Below, piece after piece: positions 1-6,592 of a stretch of 11,621 bases of DNA. Under the pieces are notes generated by a model. The model saw nothing but the letters and a program-made list of their open reading frames with translations. It was not told where the DNA came from and did no database searches. A program made the translations under genes and the position numbers. How positions within the stretch are numbered: the stretch's first letter is position 1; every line of letters begins with the position of its first letter. The stretch spans positions 1-11,621 of the forward strand of contig JAHJOS010000348.1 of the NCBI GenBank assembly GCA_018820005.1, in the 5' to 3' direction. This DNA comes from Alphaproteobacteria bacterium. Lineage in GTDB: Bacteria > Pseudomonadota > Alphaproteobacteria > Rhizobiales > Devosiaceae.

Positions 1-79
1 AGCCGGCAAGGCCCGCGACGAAGGCAAGGAATATGTCGTCAAGGACGGCGACGTCATGCTGTTCAAGTTTAATACTTAG
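1..79 (+). CDS. ychF: YchF/OLA1-family ribosome-associated ATPase, C-terminal end (5' end outside window)
   Basis: Only the last 25 codons are present; the frame is open to the left edge and ends at TAG 77-79. The visible tail contains GKEYVVKDGDVMLFKFNT. This matches the very conserved end of YchF proteins (pattern GKDY-V-DGDVM-F-FN), which lies in the TGS domain. YchF/OLA1 proteins are cytoplasmic P-loop NTPases of the Obg group that prefer ATP and bind ribosomes; this is family knowledge, since the nucleotide-binding part is not in the window. It is a housekeeping gene and probably unrelated to the catabolic genes to the right. It converges with the DUF6968 gene, and two hairpins lie in the gap between them. 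Confidence 0.85.
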   Translation, partial: AGKARDEGKEYVVKDGDVMLFKFNT

Positions 80-94
80 AGGCGTCCCAAAGGG

Positions 95-119
95 CAAATC
101 GCGCCAGTGGCGCGATTTG
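95..119. terminator. Hairpin after ychF, possible bidirectional terminator
   Basis: An 11-bp perfect stem (95-105 with 109-119) closes on the 3-nt loop AGT. The stem base has AAA on the left arm and TTT on the right arm, and the core is GC-rich (CGCGCC/GGCGCG). It begins 15 nt after the ychF stop and lies between convergent genes, so it could end transcription from either side. No proper T-run follows on either strand, so intrinsic termination would be weak; it might instead be an RNA 3'-end stabiliser. Confidence 0.5.
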
Positions 120-127
120 AGCCGAGA

Positions 128-156
128 AGGCCATGAGAGCTAAGCTCGAATGGCCT
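128..156. other. Second hairpin in the ychF/DUF6968 gap
   Basis: The arms AGGCCAT (128-134) and ATGGCCT (150-156) pair perfectly. Inside them, GAGC (137-140) pairs with GCTC (144-147) across a small internal loop. It follows the first hairpin by 8 nt and has no T-run. It could be a 3'-end structure or part of a dispersed intergenic repeat; one window cannot tell these apart. Confidence 0.35.
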
Positions 157-205
157 AGACGTGCCGCGAACGCGACCTCGCCGGCCCTCAGACAGAGCCG
201 ACCGA

Positions 206-544
206 TCAAGGCACCTGTGCAATTCGGTCTTCGCCGATCAGATCCGGATAGCCCGGCTTGGGCATAGGAAAACCATAGCCGTCGCCCGGCTTGCCCCATA
301 CCAGCTCACCGGCTGCGTGATAGGGGCTGGAGTAGAGCCGGATCGCGATGGCCTGCATGGCTAAATACACCGCCTGCATGCCGTCGGCTCCTTTCGCGTT
401 GAACTGAAGAGCGCCTTCCGGCCAGCCGATCTCGAATGCGCATTCCCAGTGCCGCGGGTGCTGCTGCGGCTGGTGGATGACGACCGGGACCGGCGTTCGG
501 CGGCCTTGCTGCACAATCGTCAACGTCCGCGTAGCAAAAGTCAT
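206..544 (-). CDS. DUF6968 family protein of unknown function
   Basis: A protein of 112 residues, probably cytoplasmic, with no signal peptide or membrane segment. Recognisable blocks are W33-x-C35, EIGWPEG (38-44), GADGMQA (52-58), YSSPYH (71-76) and GDGYGFP (87-93). I recall this arrangement from the small DUF6968 proteins common in Hyphomicrobiales, for which I know no assigned function. The start is well supported: GAGGG (complement of 549-553) sits 4 nt before ATG and overlaps the TGA stop of the upstream oxygenase gene, which ends only 7 nt away. The two genes are therefore probably co-transcribed and translationally coupled. What the protein does for the oxygenase, if anything, cannot be read from the sequence. 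The C-terminus is rich in proline and glycine. Confidence 0.75.
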   Translation of the reverse strand: MTFATRTLTIVQQGRRTPVPVVIHQPQQHPRHWECAFEIGWPEGALQFNAKGADGMQAVYLAMQAIAIRLYSSPYHAAGELVWGKPGDGYGFPMPKPGYPDLIGEDRIAQVP

Positions 545-551
545 CGCACCC

Positions 552-1388
552 TCAATGCGGCCCAGCCGGCATCGCCTGCACCGTACCGCAGGGCCCGCCG
601 TCGTTGTTCACACCGATTTCCTGCCGCACACCGGAAAAGCTCATCGCCTCGTAATAATGGCTCATCTCCACTGTGCTGGCTGGCACATAGTGGAAAATCA
701 GCGAGCGGCGGAAGCGGTCGGTGCTGGAATTGGGCGTCGAGCCGTGGATCACGCTGCCATTGAAAAACAGCACGTCCCCCGCCTTGAGGTCCATCATCTG
801 CGGCTCTAGCCCGGCCGGCGGTTCGACATGCTCGGTGGTGAACGACAGCGCCGGATCGGCCTGTTCGGGGCAGGCAATGTCGAGCCCCGCCGTCTGGGGC
901 ACGCACATCATGCCGCCATTGCCGGCATCGGCATCGTCCACCGCAATCCAGGCCGCCATACAGGTGCCTGGCTTCACCCGCAGGTAAAAATTGTCCTGGT
1001 GCAGATCCTGCCCGCGCGCGCCGGGCGGCTTGAAATAGAACATCGACTGGCAGGCGAACGGCTCCTCGCCCAGCAGATCGGCGAGGATCGGCTCAAGCCG
1101 CGGATCGACCATCAGCCGGCTGGCGAGCCGCCCGACGGCTTTGTCGGGGTGCTTGTGCGGATGCATCATGCGCGGATAGCGGCTCAAGGGATCGGCGCTG
1201 CTCGCCGCCCCCGTCGCGGGCACACGCGGCATATCCGACAATCCCGGCACGGGGCCATGGGCTGCCGCCTGCATGAAGCCATCGCGGATTTCGGCGATCT
1301 CGGCCGGCGAAAACAGGCCGCGCACGGCAATGAAACCGTCGCGGGCAAAATCGCTGCGCTGCTGGGTAGTAAGGGGCGAGTGTGCCAT
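552..1388 (-). CDS. Phytanoyl-CoA dioxygenase (PhyH) family Fe(II)/2-oxoglutarate oxygenase
   Basis: A protein of 278 residues, typical for bacterial PhyH enzymes, which use O2, Fe(II) and 2-oxoglutarate to hydroxylate a small-molecule substrate in the cytoplasm. The double-stranded beta-helix residues are visible. The proximal iron ligands H130-x-D132 lie in LHQDNFYL. The distal His215 lies in GDVLFFNGSVIHGS, and Arg227/Arg228 follow as the likely 2-oxoglutarate carboxylate contact. All key residues are present, so the enzyme should be active. The ATG at 1388 is preferred over an in-frame ATG at 1400: GGAGAGG (complement of 1392-1398) lies just before 1388 and nothing comparable precedes 1400. 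It is divergent from an AraC-type regulator and is followed within 7 nt by the DUF6968 gene. The substrate is not predictable; hydroxylation of an osmolyte, an amino-acid derivative or a side chain are all possible for this family. Confidence 0.85.
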   Translation of the reverse strand: MAHSPLTTQQRSDFARDGFIAVRGLFSPAEIAEIRDGFMQAAAHGPVPGLSDMPRVPATGAASSADPLSRYPRMMHPHKHPDKAVGRLASRLMVDPRLEPILADLLGEEPFACQSMFYFKPPGARGQDLHQDNFYLRVKPGTCMAAWIAVDDADAGNGGMMCVPQTAGLDIACPEQADPALSFTTEHVEPPAGLEPQMMDLKAGDVLFFNGSVIHGSTPNSSTDRFRRSLIFHYVPASTVEMSHYYEAMSFSGVRQEIGVNNDGGPCGTVQAMPAGPH

Positions 1389-1462
1389 TTGCCTCTCCAT
1401 TTGACGATGGCGAGCCTAGTCCCGTCGCGCGGCGACAGCCATGGAACATGCTGACAATCGCC

Positions 1463-1468
1463 TATAAT
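1463..1468 (+). promoter_or_regulatory. Candidate -10 element of the AraC-type regulator gene
   Basis: A perfect TATAAT lies 8 nt before the ATG at 1477. Transcription starting about 7 nt downstream would begin at or next to the start codon. No good -35 hexamer is seen 16-18 nt upstream, which would fit an activator-dependent or weak promoter. No Shine-Dalgarno sequence precedes the ATG. The same AT-rich patch read on the minus strand (TATTAT) could serve the divergent oxygenase gene. Confidence 0.4.
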
Positions 1469-1476
1469 ATCCTGCT

Positions 1477-2328
1477 ATGACCCAACCCAAAGAAGCCCCA
1501 CATCGCGCCGTTCTGGACCTGCTGACCGGCCATTTTCACGAGACATCGGGCTATCGAGCGCTGCGCATGAACGGGGTCGCCGATTGGCTGCTGACGGCAA
1601 CGCTCAGTGGCAGTGGTCGCTTTGGGCACGCAGGCGGCGAGCTGATCAGCCAGCCCGGTGATTGGGTGCTGCTGCGCCCCGGCACGCGCCATGACTATGG
1701 CGTCGAGGCCACCCAGCAACGCTGGGAACTGCTCTGGGTGCATTTCCAGCCCCGACCCGATTGGCTCGATTGGCTGGCCTGGCCCGCAGTGGCACCGGGC
1801 CTGATGCGTCTGCACCTTGAACCCGGCACCCATGCCGAACTCGCCAAGCAATTCGCCGGGGTGCACCATTTGCGCAATGGCGAAGTACCACGCCGCATCG
1901 ACCGCGCAATGAATGCCCTTGAGGCGCTGCTACTGGCCTGTGACGCCCACAACGGCGCGCAGACCACAAGATCGGGCGAGCCGCGCATCCACCGCGCCAT
2001 GGACCATATCGATAGGCATCTCGATGCGCGCCTGTCGCTCGACACGGTGGCCGCGGTGGTTGGCCTATCGGCCTCGCGTCTGTCGCATCTGTTCAAGGCC
2101 GCCACCGGCCAGACCGTGCAGGCCTATATCGAGGCGCGTCGCCTGCGCCGCGCCGCCGACCTTCTGGGGCGCACCAGCTTTCCCATCCAGCAGATTGCAG
2201 CCAGCGCCGGCTTTGACAGCCCCTTTTACTTTGCCCAGCGCTTCAAGCGCTGGACCGGGCTGACGCCCACCGCGTTCCGCCAGCAACAGGAAATCCGCAC
2301 CGGGGTCGGCGCCGGCCCGCCCGCCTAG
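1477..2328 (+). CDS. AraC-family transcriptional regulator with AraC-like sugar-sensing N-domain
   Basis: A protein of 283 residues: an N-terminal cupin-like sensor (about 20-160) and a C-terminal double helix-turn-helix (about 170-270; recognition regions near 187-207 and 236-257, ending in the usual GLTPTAFR). The sensor aligns by eye with E. coli AraC through G-x-L-x-x-x-G-D-W-x-L-L-x-P-G-x-x-H-x-Y-G, then LLWVHFQPR for its QWVYFRPR. With an offset of 8, Tyr74 and Trp87 match AraC Tyr82 and Trp95, and Arg30 plausibly matches Arg38. Leu85 replaces His93, so the ligand is probably sugar-like but need not be arabinose. It is divergent from the PhyH gene across 88 nt, which suggests it controls that pair. 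The start at 1477 lacks a Shine-Dalgarno sequence but gives the family's usual length. The stop overlaps the stop of the convergent melR-like gene. Confidence 0.88.
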   Translation: MTQPKEAPHRAVLDLLTGHFHETSGYRALRMNGVADWLLTATLSGSGRFGHAGGELISQPGDWVLLRPGTRHDYGVEATQQRWELLWVHFQPRPDWLDWLAWPAVAPGLMRLHLEPGTHAELAKQFAGVHHLRNGEVPRRIDRAMNALEALLLACDAHNGAQTTRSGEPRIHRAMDHIDRHLDARLSLDTVAAVVGLSASRLSHLFKAATGQTVQAYIEARRLRRAADLLGRTSFPIQQIAASAGFDSPFYFAQRFKRWTGLTPTAFRQQQEIRTGVGAGPPA

Positions 2329-3248
2329 CCCTCGATGGTGTCCTTGCGCATCTGGCTGGGCGTCATGCCATAGGCCTTGCGGAAATGTTCGTAGAACTGC
2401 GTCTGGCTGACAAAGCCCGACTGAAACGCGACATTGGCGATCGAAAGGCTGCCGTCAAACAGCAGCGAGCGCGCCCGGATTAGCCGCATTCTGATGACGA
2501 ATTTTTGCACAGAGATGTGCATCACCTTGGTGAAGAGGTTAGTCGCGTAATTGGGATGCAGCCCCACCACATCGGCAATGCTCTCGGCGGTCAGCGGCTC
2601 AGTGATGTTTTCGACGATATGGCGCACCATGCGCACCACATAGCGCACCGGCGACCCCGTGCGCGTGCGCGACCCCGCCCCTTCCACCCAGGGCGACAAC
2701 AGCGTGTCCCAGCCGGTGATGGCAGCCCGGCGAAACATGGTGCCTATTTCGGCGCGCACGATCTCGCTGCGCAGCGCGTTGCCGCTGCGATAGTCCTGGT
2801 GCCAACGATCGAGCGTCTCCAGCCCCACGCAATCGGCATTGAGCTGGATCACGCCGCCGCCCATCAGGGTCTCGGTCAACCGGCCCAGTTGTGGCATTTC
2901 CAAAAACGCATCCATCGGCAGATAGATATTGAGCTGGCGACCCATGGCCGTGTCAGGACTGAGCCCGATGGTCTGGTGCGGAATGCCGGCCCAGAACGCC
3001 ACGAGGCGCCCCGAGCCAATGCTGACCGGGCCGCCATCGAACACATAGTCCATGCTGCCCTGCGTCAGCCAGTTGAACTCGATATGTCCATGGGTATGGG
3101 CATAGGGCATGATCTGTGGCGCAAACGAGCGAATGCCGAAGCGCCCGAAGGCCTTGCCGGAGGAATAAAAGCTGCGGTCCGGTCGCGGCGTCGGCCGTGG
3201 CGCCCGCTCGCGCGGCTTTGAGGTAGGTACCGCAATTTCCAAAGTCAT
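2325..3248 (-). CDS. melR: MelR-like AraC-family regulator of alpha-galactoside utilisation
   Basis: A protein of 307 residues, close to E. coli MelR (about 302). The N-domain matches MelR strongly: APQIMPYAHTHGHIEFN for MelR APHIMPTSHWHGQVEVN, then FWAGIPHQ for FWACTPHQ, followed by LNIYLPMDAFL. Cupin-type residues His51, His53 and Glu57 are visible. The C-domain has two helix-turn-helices (about 220-242 and 268-290) ending in GMTPSQMRK. MelR activates the melibiose genes of E. coli, and S. meliloti uses an AraC-type activator, AgpT, for its alpha-galactoside genes; here the gene is divergent from the transporter-melA operon, which fits the same role. The ATG at 3248 was chosen because a longer frame to 3377 would run through the divergent promoter region and add about 43 residues without family resemblance. 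GGA lies 5 nt before this ATG. The stop overlaps that of the convergent AraC-type gene. Confidence 0.88.
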   Translation of the reverse strand: MTLEIAVPTSKPRERAPRPTPRPDRSFYSSGKAFGRFGIRSFAPQIMPYAHTHGHIEFNWLTQGSMDYVFDGGPVSIGSGRLVAFWAGIPHQTIGLSPDTAMGRQLNIYLPMDAFLEMPQLGRLTETLMGGGVIQLNADCVGLETLDRWHQDYRSGNALRSEIVRAEIGTMFRRAAITGWDTLLSPWVEGAGSRTRTGSPVRYVVRMVRHIVENITEPLTAESIADVVGLHPNYATNLFTKVMHISVQKFVIRMRLIRARSLLFDGSLSIANVAFQSGFVSQTQFYEHFRKAYGMTPSQMRKDTIEG

Positions 3249-3267
3249 ACTTATCCGCGCACTTCTT

Positions 3268-3307
3268 TGAAACCCGGAACAAGTCTCTATCATTCCGGAT
3301 TGTTTCA
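3268..3307. promoter_or_regulatory. Interrupted inverted repeat, candidate regulator operator
   Basis: TGAAAC-CCGGAA (3268-3279) is mirrored by TTCCGG-ATT-GTTTCA (3293-3307). All 12 arm bases match apart from a 3-nt ATT insertion, and the centre is 13 nt. It lies between the divergent melR-like gene and the transporter operon and overlaps the proposed -35 of the operon, where an AraC-family activator would be expected. AraC-family sites are more often direct repeats, so binding by the MelR-like protein is an inference. Confidence 0.45.
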
Positions 3308-3327
3308 GCCATGGCAAGGGATACCAT
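3300..3327 (+). promoter_or_regulatory. Candidate promoter of the transporter-melA operon
   Basis: TTGTTT (3300-3305) and TACCAT (3322-3327) are separated by 16 nt. Both hexamers are poor matches to the sigma-70 consensus, as expected of an activator-dependent promoter. The -35 region overlaps the inverted repeat at 3268-3307. It predicts a leader of about 75 nt, which contains a small hairpin with arms GTCGGC (3350-3355) and GCCGAC (3364-3369). Confidence 0.35.
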
Positions 3328-3407
3328 TTTGGTCTGAGCACGGGAAGAAGTCGGCAGGGAGTGGCCGACACTGGCAATCAATGCCGCCCGCTGCCACGGG
3401 AGGTTTT

Positions 3408-5495
3408 ATGAAGAGACACGCAATGGCCCTTGGCGGGGCCGGATTGATGCTGGGCATATCGCTGTTGGCGGTTCAGGCGCAGGACGGCATGGGCAAAGTC
3501 CCCGAGCCGCCGGCGTTTGCCGCGCAGAGCGAACCCAATTTCGTCAGCATTTCCGATATTCTGGAATTCAAGGCGCTGCCGGAATATCACGAGCCAGAAT
3601 GGGTGACCAAGAACTTCGTCGACACAGGCAAGCTTCCGCCTGTCGCCGAACGTCTCCCCAAGGAACCCATGGTCTACAAGACTGCCAACATGCCTGAGGG
3701 CGTGGGCGTCTATGGCGACACCATGCGCCATGTTATCGGCGGTCGTCCCGACGGCTGGAACTATGCAGGCGGCGCCCAGCAGGGCTGGGGCGGTATCGAC
3801 ATCGGCATGTATGAATGCCTGACCCGCACCGGTCCGCTGTTCGAGGTCAAGGCCGACGAACTCGCCCCCATGCCCAACCTGGCCAAGAGCTGGGAATGGT
3901 CCGAGGACGGCCATGAGCTGACCATGCACCTGATCGAAGGCGCAAAATGGTCTGACGGCATGCCGTTCAACGCCGATGATGTGATGTTCTATTGGGAAGA
4001 CAACGTTCTCGACACCAATGTCTCGCCCACCGGCGGCGCGACGCCCGAAACCTTTGGCGTTGGCACCACGCTGGTCAAGGTCGACGACTACACCGTCAAG
4101 TGGACCTTCAAGGAAGTCCGCCCGACGCAGTATCTGTACCAGATGGCTTATGGCGCGTTCTGCCCCGGCCCGGCACATATGCTCAAGCCGCAGCACCCAA
4201 AGTACTCCTCCAATACCTATGAGCAGTACAAAAACGCCTTCCCGCCCGAATACCTGAACTTCCCGGTGATGGGCGCCTGGGTTCCGGTGGAATATCGTCC
4301 AGATGACGTGATCGTTCTGCGCCGCAATCCCTACTACTGGAAGGTCGACGAGGCCGGCAACCAGCTGCCCTACCTCAATGAAGTCAGCTATCGCCTGAGC
4401 ACCTGGAGCGATCGCGACGTGCAGACCGTCGCCGGCACGGCCGACTTCTCCAACCTCGAGCAGCCGGAAAACTTCGTGGAATCGCTCAAGCGCTCCGCCG
4501 AAGCCGACGCCCCGGCCCGCCTGCAGTTTGGTGCCCGCACCATTGGCTATACGCTTTACCCAAACCTGTCCGGCAACGGCTGGGGCGAACCGAGCGAACT
4601 GGGTCAAGCCATCCGCGAACTCAACCGCAACCTCGACTTCCGTAAGGCAGTCAGCATGGCGCTCGACCGCCAGAGCATGGGTGAATCCCTGGTCAAGGGT
4701 CCGTTCACCACGCCTTATCCGGGCGGCCTCTATGCGGGCACCAGCTTCTACGACAAGGACTCCACGGCCTACTTCGGCTATTCGCTGGATGACGCCAAGG
4801 CTTACCTTGCCAAGGCTGGCCTGTCTGACACCGACGGCAACGGCATTGTGAACTTCCCCGCAGGCACCGCCGGCGGCCAGGACGTTCAGATCACCCTGCT
4901 GGTCAATGGCGACTACGGCACGGACAAGAGCCTGGCCGAAGGCGTGCTGACCATGATGGAAAAGCTCGGCATTCGCGTCGTGCTCGACACCATCTCGGGC
5001 AATTCGCTGACCGAGATCCAGCAGGGCGGCAAGTTCGACTGGGCCGTGCTGCGCAATGGCGCTGACCTTGTGTCAGTCGTTCAGGGCACGGTTGGCCTGG
5101 CCCCAGTTGGTCCGCGCACAGCGTTCTCGCACCGCGTTGGTACCGATGGCACGCTCGACCTGCTGCCGTTCGAACAGGAGATGGTTGATGTCGTCAACAA
5201 GTTCATCGCCAGCTCGGACAATGCCGAACGCGCCGATTTGATGAAGCAGTACCAGGCTCTCTATACGCAGAACCTGTATGGCATCGGCCTCACCCAGTAC
5301 CCGGGTGCGCTGATCATCAACAAGCGCTTCGCCAATATCCCTGCCGGCGCCCCGATCTTCCAGTTCAACTGGGCTGAAGACAATATCATTCGTGAGCGCG
5401 TGTTCGTCCCGGCGGACAAGCAGACCACCAATGAGCTGCAGCCCGACACCCTGCCCGCTGCCCCTGGCATCGGCAATGGTCCGGTCAAGAACTAG
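3408..5495 (+). CDS. Periplasmic family-5 substrate-binding protein, probably alpha-galactoside-binding
   Basis: A protein of 695 residues. A cleavable signal peptide is clear: Lys/Arg at 2-3, hydrophobic core about 7-21, cleavage likely after VQA (residue 24); there is no lipobox cysteine. The SBP_bac_5 fold is shown by PMPNLAKSWEWSEDG (154-168), then GAKWSDGMPFNADDV and later FRKAVSMALDRQSM. At 695 residues it is longer than classical OppA/DppA proteins (about 520-550). It belongs to the longer type carrying an N-terminal GKLPPVAERLPKEP segment (74-87). GGGAGG (3398-3403) lies 4 nt before ATG 3408, which fixes the start. It leads an operon ending in melA, so the ligand is probably an alpha-galactoside such as melibiose or raffinose, although sequence alone would suggest peptides. 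I recall that S. meliloti AgpA, an alpha-galactoside-binding protein, is likewise related to oligopeptide-binding proteins. Confidence 0.88.
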   Translation: MKRHAMALGGAGLMLGISLLAVQAQDGMGKVPEPPAFAAQSEPNFVSISDILEFKALPEYHEPEWVTKNFVDTGKLPPVAERLPKEPMVYKTANMPEGVGVYGDTMRHVIGGRPDGWNYAGGAQQGWGGIDIGMYECLTRTGPLFEVKADELAPMPNLAKSWEWSEDGHELTMHLIEGAKWSDGMPFNADDVMFYWEDNVLDTNVSPTGGATPETFGVGTTLVKVDDYTVKWTFKEVRPTQYLYQMAYGAFCPGPAHMLKPQHPKYSSNTYEQYKNAFPPEYLNFPVMGAWVPVEYRPDDVIVLRRNPYYWKVDEAGNQLPYLNEVSYRLSTWSDRDVQTVAGTADFSNLEQPENFVESLKRSAEADAPARLQFGARTIGYTLYPNLSGNGWGEPSELGQAIRELNRNLDFRKAVSMALDRQSMGESLVKGPFTTPYPGGLYAGTSFYDKDSTAYFGYSLDDAKAYLAKAGLSDTDGNGIVNFPAGTAGGQDVQITLLVNGDYGTDKSLAEGVLTMMEKLGIRVVLDTISGNSLTEIQQGGKFDWAVLRNGADLVSVVQGTVGLAPVGPRTAFSHRVGTDGTLDLLPFEQEMVDVVNKFIASSDNAERADLMKQYQALYTQNLYGIGLTQYPGALIINKRFANIPAGAPIFQFNWAEDNIIRERVFVPADKQTTNELQPDTLPAAPGIGNGPVKN

Positions 5496-5511
5496 AACGT
5501 CATGACGATCT

Positions 5512-5558
5512 GGCTGGTGGCGGCCCTCCGCCGCCAGCCTCCCGACCCCGGGCTTTTT
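5512..5558 (+). terminator. Intra-operon hairpins between binding-protein and permease genes
   Basis: TGGCGGC (5518-5524) pairs with GCCGCCA (5530-5536). GGC (5512-5514) and GCC (5537-5539) extend the stem past a 3-nt bulge. A small second stem, CCCG (5541-5544) with CGGG (5549-5552), is followed by C and five Ts (5554-5558). This may terminate part of the transcripts, or protect the upstream mRNA, so that binding protein is made in excess over the membrane parts, as is usual in ABC import operons. Confidence 0.5.
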
Positions 5559-5578
5559 CTTGCGGGAGTATTTTGTCC

Positions 5579-6592
5579 ATGCTGCGCTTTCTAATCATGC
5601 GGATCCTCGGCGCGATCCCGATCCTGTTCCTGCTCAGCATTGTGACCTTCGCCATCATCCAGGCGCCTCCGGGCGACTATGGCGACTATATCCGCACCAT
5701 GGCCATCAACCGCACCGGCGCCACCGCTGAACAGGCGCAGCTGCTGGCCGACAATTATCGCGCCGCACACGGCCTCAACGATCCCCTGCCCGTCCAGTAT
5801 TTCAACTGGCTGACCGGCATCATCACCCGCTTCGATTTCGGCGACTCGCTGTATTTCAACAAGCCCGTCAGCGATGTGGTTGCCGAGCGCCTGCCGCGCA
5901 CTATCCTGCTGGCCCTGACCTGCCACATCCTGGCCTCGGTCATCGGCATCAGCCTGGGCATCCTGGCCGCCACCCGCCAGTACAGCTGGGTCGACACCAT
6001 CCTGGGCTTCTTCGCCTTCCTGGGCATGACCATTCCGCGCTTCCTGATGGCCATCGTCATTTTGTACATTCTGGTGTTCCGCCTGGGCGTGCAGGAAATC
6101 GGCAGCTTCAATTCCACCTATTGGGGCGGACAACCCTGGGGCTGGGGCCGCTTTGCCGACCTTGTCGCCCATATCTGGCCGGTGGTCTTCGTCGCCACCC
6201 TGGGCGGGCTGGCCTATAATATGCGCGTGATGCGCGCCAATCTGCTCGACGTGCTCAACAGCCAATATGTCGAGACCGCCCGCGCCAAGGGCCTGCCCGA
6301 AGGCGCTGTGATCATGAAGCACGCCGTGCCCAATGCGCTGCACCCGCTGGTGGCCTATCAGGGCGTGGTGCTGCCCTACATGCTGACCGGCGAAATCGAA
6401 GTGGCCATCGTCTTTGGCCTTGCCACCGTCGGCCCCGCCATCGTGGGCTCCATGGGCGTCGGCGACGTGTGGGTCACCGCAACCTTCGTGATGGTGCTGG
6501 CCGTGACGCTGATCATCGGCAACATCATTTCCGACGTCCTGCTGGCTCTGCTGGACCCGCGTATCCGCCTGGGCGGGGAGAAAAGCAATTGA
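5579..6592 (+). CDS. ABC transporter permease, DppB/OppB type
   Basis: A protein of 337 residues and the first of two membrane subunits of the importer. The N-terminal helix is IPILFLLSIVTFAIIQ (about 13-28), followed by the APPGDY motif typical of this permease type, a periplasmic stretch, and about five more helices from residue 108 on. The cytoplasmic EAA loop that docks on the ATPase is visible around 230-257, with the characteristic AKGLPEGAVIMKHAVPNAL. The ATG at 5579 gives the usual family start (MLRFLI-R); an in-frame TTG at 5573 would add two residues and lies closer to GGGAG (5564-5568), so it is a real alternative. The gene overlaps the next permease start by 3 nt, pointing to translational coupling. 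Specificity is inferred only from the operon. Confidence 0.9.
   Translation: MLRFLIMRILGAIPILFLLSIVTFAIIQAPPGDYGDYIRTMAINRTGATAEQAQLLADNYRAAHGLNDPLPVQYFNWLTGIITRFDFGDSLYFNKPVSDVVAERLPRTILLALTCHILASVIGISLGILAATRQYSWVDTILGFFAFLGMTIPRFLMAIVILYILVFRLGVQEIGSFNSTYWGGQPWGWGRFADLVAHIWPVVFVATLGGLAYNMRVMRANLLDVLNSQYVETARAKGLPEGAVIMKHAVPNALHPLVAYQGVVLPYMLTGEIEVAIVFGLATVGPAIVGSMGVGDVWVTATFVMVLAVTLIIGNIISDVLLALLDPRIRLGGEKSN

Noticed and set aside
1424..1436. GTCGC-GCG-GCGAC dyad in the oxygenase/AraC spacer as an operator
   Set aside because: A 5-bp dyad of this composition is common by chance in GC-rich DNA and nothing else supports it.
3249..3377. Longer N-terminus for the melR-like gene, starting at 3377
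   Set aside because: The extra 43 residues do not resemble MelR and would overlap the divergent promoter and operator region; the start at 3248 gives the family length.
3267..3407. Longer N-terminus for the binding protein, starting at 3267
   Set aside because: It would bury the signal peptide inside the protein; the ATG at 3408 has a strong ribosome site and an ordinary signal peptide directly after it.
3378..4607. Minus-strand open frame (409 codons) opposite the binding-protein gene
   Set aside because: It is antisense to clear family-5 binding-protein motifs and has no domain or ribosome site of its own.
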